DNA from: Portunus trituberculatus
Lineage: Eukaryota > Arthropoda > Malacostraca > Decapoda > Portunidae
Direction of reading: 5' to 3'
DNA length: 64,000 nt
Assembly (NCBI RefSeq): GCF_017591435.1
Contig: NC_059303.1
Coordinates: forward strand, 7,891,360 to 7,955,359
The notes beneath the pieces are model-generated. The model saw nothing but the letters and a program-made list of their open reading frames with translations, made no database searches and was not told the origin of the DNA. The position numbers were made by a program, and so were the translations under genes. This document shows, in pieces, positions 1 through 64,000 of this stretch (positions are counted from its first letter, which is position 1; every line of letters begins with the position of its first letter).

Positions 1-227
1 CTTTTATAACTAACATTTCTATTTATAAAACCCAGAATCCTATTTGCCCTATTTCTTGCTTCTAAACATTGCTTTGAAAATTTCATAGTCCTGTCTATCA
101 CTACTTCTAAATCCTTTCCTTCCTCTACTGCCTCTAGCCAACAGCCCTCCATCTCATAGCTAAAGTTTGTGTTGTCTTTACCTAAATGCATAACCTGACA
201 CTTTTTAGAATTAAACTCGGTATAATT
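1..227 (-). mobile_element. LINE E, 3' continuation after inserted element
   Basis: When the element at 228-1470 and one AATT are removed, this sequence joins the RT fragment at 1471 without a gap (GGTATAATT followed by TTACCTTAAACTCC on the plus strand). It probably encodes the region after the catalytic motif. It runs off the window. Confidence 0.65.
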
Positions 228-1470
228 CTAGTTTCTGCCCATACTCCCCCCTCCATCCCTCAACAAGCTTGGGGACAGGTGAGAATGCGGGGTTTTGGGT
301 GGGGTACATGAAATGCGTTGGAAATGCGTATTTTTTGCGTAAAATGGAAAAAAAAGTCCCATTAAAAGGTCTACGGGATTTGCATTACAAGTTTCATGAC
401 GTTGATGAAGCCAACAACAAGCCACAGAGCTCCATCACACTCAGAAATGAGCAGTACACTGACTTGCATTTGTTTATAGCTGGGGTTTTTGGGTAACTGG
501 TGTCTATAGTTCTTTTGTCCAATGACGTGCCACCACCTCTTAAAACCACAAGCTGCGCCAATGGGAATTTGCTATATGTATTCGAAGGCGGGGCACAGCT
601 GGGCAGACAGGTGCACAGAGACAGGTGCGCAGTTGAGCCATGGCCACCAGTGACGTTAGTTGTAAAGGTTGCGAATTTGATTACTGGGAAATCATCGCTC
701 CTGCGATGCAAGTCAGTGTAGAATCGAGAAGAGGACCAGCCAGGACCTTCATCCTTACGTTAAGGTATTGTGAGGAGGGGTATTGGTAGAGGTAGGGCAT
801 ATTGTGTGAAGCAATAAGAGAACCGTTGTGTGGGGAGGGAAGCTGCACCAAAGCAAGGATACGTTAGGTTAGGTTTATGTTAGGGTTAGGTTAGTGTTGC
901 AGGGGGTGTCCGGGGGGGCACAGCCCCCCTGGCTAGGTTAGGTTACGGTAGATTAGGTTTATGTTAGGGTTAGGTTAGTGTTGCAGGGGGGGTCTAGGGG
1001 GTGTCTGGGGGGGGCACAGCCCCCCCAGCTAGGTTAGGTTACGTTAGGTTAGGTTCATGTTAGGGTTAGGTTAGTGTTGTAGAGGGCGTCTGGGAGGGGC
1101 ACAGCTCCCCCCGGTTAAGTTACATTACGTTAGGTTAGGTTTTTGTCCGCAGATTTTTTTTGGATTGCCATATCTCGCCTCTTTTGGCTATCCCCCCCCA
1201 AAACCCCCGATTTCCCATGTGCCCCCAAGCTTGTTGGGGGGAAGGGGGTAATAGAAAAGAATATGTAAGGAGTTGCTGTTCTATAGATTTACCGAATTAC
1301 CGAAATTAGTAAAATTAGGAAACTTGTAATGAAAATTCCGTAGACTTTTTAATGGGAATTTTTCCATTTTACGCAAAAAAATACGCATTTCCGACGCATT
1401 TCATGTACCCCATTCCCACCTGTCCCCAAGATTGTTAGGGGGTGGAAGGGGGAGTATGGGCAGAAACTAG
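228..1470. mobile_element. Non-coding DNA transposon with ~140-bp terminal inverted repeats
   Basis: Ends are CTAGTTTCTGCCCATACTCC and its reverse complement. The inverted similarity continues for about 140 bp (228-375 against 1337-1470), including GGTACATGAAATGCGT and the TTTTACGCAAAAA region. AATT flanks both ends (224-227 and 1471-1474), a likely 4-bp target duplication. No ORF of transposase type was seen. The centre holds a TTAGG-containing minisatellite (861-1142). The superfamily is not recognised. Confidence 0.75.
861..1142 (+). repeat. Minisatellite of three ~90-bp units with TTAGG motifs and G/C hairpins
   Basis: Each unit contains TTAGGTTAGG followed by TTAGGGTTAGGTTAG, then a hairpin of about seven G, the loop CACA and six or more C. 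TTAGG is the ancestral arthropod telomere repeat. Units begin near 863, 941 and 1040 and differ by small indels. Confidence 0.7.
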
Positions 1471-2265
1471 AATTTTACCTTAAACTCCATCTGCCACCTG
1501 TCTGCCCATGCTATCAGCCTGTCCAGGTCTCATTGTATTCTGTAATTGTCCTTTTCACCCTGTACTGCACATGCTATCTTAGTATCATCTGCAAACTTTG
1601 ATACTTTGCTACTAATTCCTATATCTAAATCATTAATGTACACCAAGAAAAGAAGAGGTCCTAGCACTGATCTTTGGGGTACCCCACTAACCACTTCCTT
1701 CCACTCAGACATTGCCCCATTTAATACTACTTTCTGTTTCCTATCAGAAAGCCATTCACTAATCCAATCAACTAACCTACCCCTATCCCATGTAGTCTCA
1801 ATTTGTACACTAGCCTCTTATGCGGTACCTTATCAAACGCCTTGCTAAAATCTAGATATATAACATCTATGCTATTTCCATCATCTAACTCCTTGGTAAT
1901 ATATTCTAAGATATCGAGCAAATTTGTAAGACAGGACCTCCCTGATCTAAAGCCATGTTGGGTATCTCTAATTAATCTATTCTCATTTAAATGCTCCCAA
2001 ATACTACCCTTAATGATTTTCTCTAGTATCTTACATACTATACTAGTTAAACTGATCGGTCTATAATTATTCGCATCATCCTTCCTACCTTTTTTAAATA
2101 TTGGAGTAACATTAGCTAACTTCCAGTCCTGAGGTATCTCAGCAAACCTAAGTGATCTTTCAAAGATTAACTTAAGTGCTTCAGAAATACTGTCTACACC
2201 CTCCCTAAGTACTCTGGCATGTAGCTCATCAGGACCACTAGCTTTCCTATCGTCTAGTTCAACAA
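1471..2265 (-). pseudogene. LINE E reverse-transcriptase fragment (Jockey/CR1-like)
   Basis: Reading the minus strand from 2265 gives the RT domain in order: ASGPDE, NYRPISLTSIVCKILEKI, HGFRSGRSCLTNLLD, VIYLDFSKAFDKVPH, SGVPQRSVLGPLLFLVYIND and the catalytic FADD at 1595-1584. The motif-B Gly of VPQGS is Arg here, and a frameshift lies near 1770, so the copy is dead. The element is split by a DNA transposon (228-1470); its 3' continuation is at 1-227. The 5' end is truncated near 2265. Confidence 0.8.
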
Positions 2266-2456
2266 CTAGGTAATACTAAATACACCTGCTGAACCACCTA
2301 TGAGCATCAACTACAACTTACTGGGTTTACTAAATGTTACATGCACACACAGGACTTGTCACGTTCTGCTGGCTTCTGTTCCAACCTTGTGACACCGGTA
2401 TACAGCAGACGGTGTGTCCCCCGGGTCATGACTGGTCAAGTCACGTGCATAGTTAC

Positions 2457-2543
2457 CTCAATGCTCTTGACAGGCTCACTCAGCACACTGGGGTCGAGGT
2501 CAGTCCACTCCGGGACCAGGCTGCCGGTCACTGTCTCGCCCAT
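2457..2543 (-). CDS. Candidate first coding exon of an unidentified minus-strand gene
   Basis: A minus-strand ATG at 2543-2541 in a good start context (G at -3 and at +4) opens 29 codons starting MGETVTGSLVPEW and ending SIE, immediately followed by a GTAACT donor at 2456-2451. The 100 bp upstream is GC-rich with CGG repeats, unlike the AT-rich surroundings, which would suit a 5' UTR or promoter. I do not recognise the product. The remaining exons would have to lie below position 1, beyond the LINE at 1-2265. No stop interrupts the 87 nt and the phase is 0. It could be chance. Confidence 0.3.
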
Positions 2544-2639
2544 CACGGCATTTACTCCAGGAACAGCACTAATAACAGCCACTCACACACCACTGCACCC
2601 TCACCGCCGCCACACTGCCACTTGATCTTGATCTTGATG

Positions 2640-3525
2640 CTACAGGTGGATCGGGATTTCTCCAGAGCCAGCAGACCTTTAGATCGACAACTCTTGTGTG
2701 ACCTGTAGAGGACAAACTAAAGACAAGCAGATAAAGGAGAAAAGAAAAAGAGCAGTATCCTGTTCAGTAATTACCCCTTTGTCTAACACGCCTTATTCCT
2801 CCCAGTAACTCTTTCATAATCTCAGTCATCCTTTCATTCCTATCTACACAGTTCCAGCAGAATAACCATCCATTCCTTTCTCGTTTTCTCCACTCTTCCA
2901 TTCATTTTATGCCTTAAATCATCCACTGTTTTCTCATTCATATCAACACAGTTCCAGCAGCATGACCATCATTTCCTTTCTGGTCATCTCCACTTTCATT
3001 CCTATTATGCCCGAAATTAGCCTCTCATTTCTTATTCATATCTAGTTCCAGCAGCACCCCCATCTATTCCTTTCTTTCCCTCTCCACTCTTTCATTCCCA
3101 TTATGCCCTGACTCAAGATCACTTGCAACATCCGTCTCCAGTCTCGTTCATACCTCACACTCCACCACGCACTTCACTGCCTAATCCTCTCCACGTCACA
3201 CTGTAGACACCCTTGGCATACTGCTGCGGGACTCAGACCACCAGTAGCACCTTGCATTCACATTCATACTATGTTCACTATCTTCACCTGTAAGGTCAAT
3301 AATTACAAAATCTTTCTTTGACCTCTCTTTCCCATTGAGAATGCCATCTACATATTCTTAATTTTTCATCCAGCTTACTTACAGCGTCGCTTGAGTTGAC
3401 ACTTGCTATACATTTGTCAGGCAGGAAACTAACACTGTCACTCCTAGTTAACCATCTGTATATAAACTAAGGGGTGCTGTACTTCTCTTTATGCACAGAA
3501 TAAAATCATACATCAAGCATTAAAA
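2640..3525. other. Intergenic stretch between UBR4 3' end and the candidate neighbour
   Basis: No gene seen. It contains a diverged tandem repeat of period about 97 bp (see separate entry) and otherwise AT-rich unique-looking sequence. Confidence 0.5.
2847..3110 (+). repeat. Three diverged tandem units, period about 97 bp
   Basis: Three units share a core beginning AGTTCCAGCAG and running through ATTCCTTTCT and CATTC to TTATGCC. Cores start near 2849, 2949 and 3043. Divergence between units is substantial, so this is an old minisatellite. Confidence 0.6.
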
Positions 3526-4483
3526 TTTATTGAAATAATAATCTTTCTTTTAAACATTATTTTTACCTCCCATGGTAAGGTGACAAAAGTTACAACTGAA
3601 TGAGTATACAATTGCATACAAGGGCTAACAAGTCTGGTGTACACATCTCTGTCAAAGAATCATATAATGCAATGCCAAGTTGAGCATCTTGGAACACTGA
3701 ACTTCACAGCACCTTTAATATTAGTTTCAATACCTACAAGCAAAAATTCCACTGGCTCTCAGCTCTACAAGAGTGAGGCAGAAAATATAATTTTCCTTAC
3801 ATATTGAGATAATTTACCATTAATTTTCTGAAAGATTTAACAATTACCCTGTGCCTTCAGATTATCTGGGAGGTGAAAAATCTTCAATGATTGGTAGATT
3901 TTGTAAACAGGATAGAATGATAGAAGAGGGCATAAATAATAAATGTGGTGCACTATAAATGAAAGATCAGAAAAAAAGTACCAAATATGTAAAAAATCAA
4001 AGACAAAATCTACTGTGATGCCAATCAGTAACCACTAATATGGGTACAAGATGTTCCTCTAATGCTGATATCACAGAATCATTCTACACTAGGAAAATAA
4101 GCTTAGATCATATAACACTGCACAGACTATATTATATGAAGAACTGCATGTCTAAATGATGACCACACTGGAGGGAAAAAAACTGACTCACATACAAAGT
4201 GTAAATAATGTAAGTAATCACATCCAGTCAGATTTTCTGGATGTGACAGGAGAAAAGAAAACCAAGACCATTGTTTTGCTATGCATTCAATGGGATCCCG
4301 TATCCATTCAGGTGACAACTCCACCAAACATAAATATTATTGAAAGCAATCACTGCAATACTTTATGCAAGCAATAGCTGGTATTAATAAGTGTTCTTCC
4401 ACAATACTTGTCATAAAACAAAGTATCCGTCTTGAGAGGCCAAACCCATACGCATACCCACCTCCTCCTCCTCTTGCTGGTTG
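3526..4483 (-). other. UBR4 3' untranslated region with poly(A) signal
   Basis: The first AATAAA hexamer downstream of the UBR4 stop on the minus strand is at 3531-3526, about 950 nt after the stop. The stretch between is AT-rich with no coding signal. The signal is followed by a T-rich minus-strand sequence. The length of the UTR is inferred, not shown. Confidence 0.5.
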
Positions 4484-60299
<55,816 letters not shown>

Positions 60300-60417
60300 C
60301 TGAAGAGCAAGGGAAAAATTATATAATGCTTACATGATCTATTAGTATGAAGGCTGACACTGCCCAAACAGATCAATCAGGAAGTTACCATATGCAATAC
60401 AATTTTGTATGTGAAAA

Positions 60418-61176
<759 letters not shown>

Positions 61177-61225
61177 GTGCTTTCTTCTATTTCCTTTTCA
61201 TTTAATTTATTTTCAGGCAATGCTT

Positions 61226-61226
<1 letters not shown>

Positions 61227-61306
<80 letters not shown>
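61227..61306 (+). repeat. (GT)n at the 3' edge of LINE A copy 4
   Basis: About 40 units; reads as (CA)n in the orientation of the LINE. Confidence 0.98.
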
Positions 61307-61308
<2 letters not shown>

Positions 61309-64000
61309 ACCTAGTTGTAGTTTTACAGGGCCTGGGCTTTATGCTCGTGTAGCCCCGTCTCCACATCTACGCTTATCCAATTTTTCTTTAAAACTATGTA
61401 CACTCTTTGCTGACACCACTTCCTCACTCAAACTGTTCCAAGTCTCAACACATCTTTGCGGGAAACTAAATTTTTTAACATCTCTCAGACATCTTCCCTT
61501 CCTCAGTTTCTTACTATGCGATCTTGTGCTTCTAATGTCATATTCTTCTCTCAGGATTAGTTTCTCATTATCCACTTGATCCATTCCATTAATCAATTTA
61601 TAAACTTGTATCAGATCCCCTCTCTCTCTTCTCTGTTCCAGGGTTGGTAGATCCATTGCTTTTAGTCTCTCCTCATATGTCATCCCTTTAAATTCTGGAA
61701 CCATTCTTGTAGCCATTTTTTGTAGTCTCTCAATTTCCTTATGTGTTTCTTTTTATGGGGGGTCCACACAACTCCTGCATATTCCAATCTAGGTCTTATT
61801 TTAGTACTTATCAATTTCTTCATCATTTCTTTGTCCATATAGTGAAATGCTAATCCAATATTCCTTAGCAAATTATACGTCTCTCTGAAAATTCTATCAA
61901 TATGGCTTACCGGTTGATTGTTTTCTTCCATTGTCACTCCCAAGTCCTTTTCCTTTTTACTTTTCTAGTTCTACTCCATCTCCCATCTTATAGATTCCCA
62001 CTGGTCGTCTTTCACTTTTTCCCATTTCCATGACATGGCTTTTGTCCACATTGAATTCCATCTCCCATTTTTTACTCCATTTCCAGATCTTGTTTAAGTC
62101 TTCCTGTAGTATTTCACAATCCTCTTTTTGTTTAATGACTCTGCACAGTTTCGCATCATCCGCAAACAGATTTATGTAGCTGTTCACTCACTCTGGCATG
62201 TTGTTTATATATACGAGAAAAAGTATTGGCGCCAATACTGACCCCTGTGGCACTCCGCTGTCTACTGTTCTCCACTTGGACTTCATATCTTTAACTATCG
62301 TCCTTATTTCTCTCCCCTCAAGTAATTTTCATCCATCTCAATGTGCTTCCTTTTAAGCCACCCTTCTCCTCTAACTTCCATAGTAATCTTTCATGTGGCA
62401 CTTTATCAAATGCCTTTTTTAAATCTAAATAAATACAGTCAATCCATCCCTCTCTCTCTTGTACTTTATCAACTATTCTAGAGTAGAAACTCAATAAATT
62501 TGTTACACATGACCGACCTTTTCTAAAACCAAATTGGCTATTTGATAATAATTTGTTGTCTTCAAGAAACTCAATCCATTGCTTCTTTATTACTTTTTTC
62601 ACACATCTTGCATATTACACTAGTTAGTGATACCGGTCTGTAATTTAAAGGTTCTTCCTTCCTTCCACTCTTATATATGGGAACCACCTCAGCTCTTTTC
62701 CACTCCACTGGCACTGTTCCATTTTCTATTGAGCATTTTATGATGTATATAGGACTTGCTAGTTCTTCCCTACATTCTTTCAGTATTCTGCCTGAGACTT
62801 CATCCGGTCCCATTGCCTTTTCCTCATCTAATTCCGTCATCAACTTTTTTTATTTCAAGCTTGGTTACTTTAATCTCTTTCATATGGACAGTCTCTATTA
62901 CCCCGTGGTCTTTCAAATTTGGATTCCTTAGTATAGACCTCATGAAATTTACTATTTAACAATTCTGCCATACTTTTTGGGTCTTCCACCATTCCGTTCT
63001 CTCCTTTCTATTGTTTCTTTTTGTCTTATTTTTCCATTTATGAATCTGTAGAACAATTTTGGTTGTTCCTTACATTTTTCGACAATGTCCTTTTCATAGT
63101 TCCTTTCTTCTTCCTTTCTCACCTTAGCATATTCATTTCTTGCTGTTTTGAAGTTTTCCTTATTTTCTGGATTTCTGTTTCTTCTCCACCTTTTCCATGC
63201 TCCATCTCGTTTCTCCTTTGCCCTAGCACATCTTGCATTAAACCAATCTTTCTTTCCTTCTTCTTTAGGTCTATATTTGGGACATATTCCTGACTCCTGT
63301 TTTGTATATTTCCAAAAATAAGTTATATTTCTCTTGAACCGTTTCTGAGTTTTCCATCTCCTCCCAGTTTACGTTTTAAAATAGTTCTTGAGGTTCTTAA
63401 TATCAGCCTTTCTGTAATTTAATCACTCTCCTTTGTATGATTCATCTCTATCTTCCTTTCCTTCTTCTATATCCATTTCTAATATTACATGGTCACTCTT
63501 TCCCAATGGGCACTTATATCTTATATCATCGTTAATTTGTATATCCCTTGTAAAAACTAGGTCCAATCTCACCAGCTCATCATTTCCTCTGAATCTTGTT
63601 TTTTTCTTTACTCTTTGGACCATCAAATTATCTATCATTAGGTTCAGGAATCTATCTCGCCAGGCTTCTTCCCCATACCACTTTCATAATTTTCCCAGTC
63701 CACCTCCTTACAGTTAAAATCTCCTACTAATATCACTTTTCTCCTTTCTTTAATGATTCTTGTAAGACTCCTTATTGTGTCATTTATCATGTCTTTATAT
63801 TCTTGATTAGTCCATGAATTTGTTTTTGGTGGCACATATGTTCCAATGATTGTTAACTCTTTTTTATTAACATGTATCTTAATATACAGTATTTCTGATT
63901 TTCCTTCCCCAAACTCCAACTTGCTTCATTTTTTTTCTCTTCCTTCTATTTTATATACCATTTCCTTTTCCTGTCTCCTAGAATTCTCCAAAAAAAAATG
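61307..64000 (-). mobile_element. LINE A copy 4 (minus strand, internally deleted)
   Basis: 3' end at 61307 (ACTACAACTAGGTAAA then CA repeats). Minus-strand protein pieces: WNSLSEEVVSAKSVHSFKEK, FADD-equivalent FADDAK near 62165, NYRPVSLTSVICKMCE, GPDEVSGRILKECREELA, and endonuclease TYVPPKTNSWTNQEYKD with VGDFNCKEVDWENYES. Compared with copy 3, the first ~265 bp of the endonuclease region is missing; the sequence jumps from the 5' UTR match (63940-63990) to the middle of the endonuclease. Frameshifts throughout. The 5' end lies at or just beyond the window end. Confidence 0.9.

Noticed and set aside
2334..2708. Plus-strand ORFs of 94 and 124 codons
   Set aside because: No domain, low-complexity tail, and they oppose a more plausible minus-strand exon.
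4127..4377. Coding in the 3' flank of UBR4
   Set aside because: Short overlapping ORFs on both strands without domain; lies in the predicted 3' UTR.

Overview
This window is eukaryotic, from an arthropod and most likely a decapod crustacean. That taxonomic call is inference. It rests on an intron-dense gene closest to invertebrate UBR4, telomere-type TTAGG motifs inside a repeat, very long GA, CA and TA microsatellites, and many LINEs, piggyBac, Tc1 and hAT-like elements. No prokaryotic or viral gene and no CRISPR array was seen.

One host gene fills most of the window. Minus-strand positions 60299 down to 4484 encode the E3 ubiquitin ligase UBR4 (p600; Drosophila poe/purity of essence), minus its first few hundred residues, whose exons lie beyond 64000. 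I placed 80 exons by eye. Their lengths sum to 14,817 nt, exactly 4,938 codons plus a stop, and the splice phases I checked agree. In protein order the blocks are: N-terminal helical repeats (60.3-51.7 kb), UBR box (51.5-51.3 kb), beta-rich propeller-like segment (51.2-48.0 kb), a poly-serine exon, a second beta-rich segment (47.4-45.1 kb), a disordered acidic region with a ubiquitin-interacting-like motif (44.8-42.0 kb), armadillo-like helices, a Cys-rich cluster (36.9 and 32.1 kb), more helices, and the C-terminal hemi-RING E3 module (7.9-4.5 kb). A poly(A) signal is at 3531-3526. Below 2.6 kb there may be the first exon of another minus-strand gene.

The introns carry nested mobile elements. 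The largest intron (12900-24515) is a layered insertion: a piggyBac-like element with TTAA ends (12997-24466) contains a long-TIR element (13465-16261), which itself contains a Tc1 element (13650-15070). SINEs and three LINE fragments have also landed in the piggyBac. A second piggyBac (32427-36738) carries a degenerate LINE, and a third (48220-49187) keeps a transposase N-terminal remnant. The 3' introns hold a hAT MITE (6779-7630) and a Tigger/pogo remnant (10270-11176). A 1.24-kb long-TIR element with TTAGG-bearing minisatellite units sits inside a LINE at 228-1470.

The most interesting repeat pattern concerns one LINE family (four copies: 11.7, 16.8, 28.5 and 61.3 kb) and a tRNA-derived SINE (three copies: 15.2, 16.4 and 21.0 kb). 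Nearly every copy abuts (CA)n on one or both sides, always in the same orientation relative to the element. This suggests microsatellite-directed integration shared by a LINE and a SINE. A third LINE lies between two (GA)n tracts in the same way.
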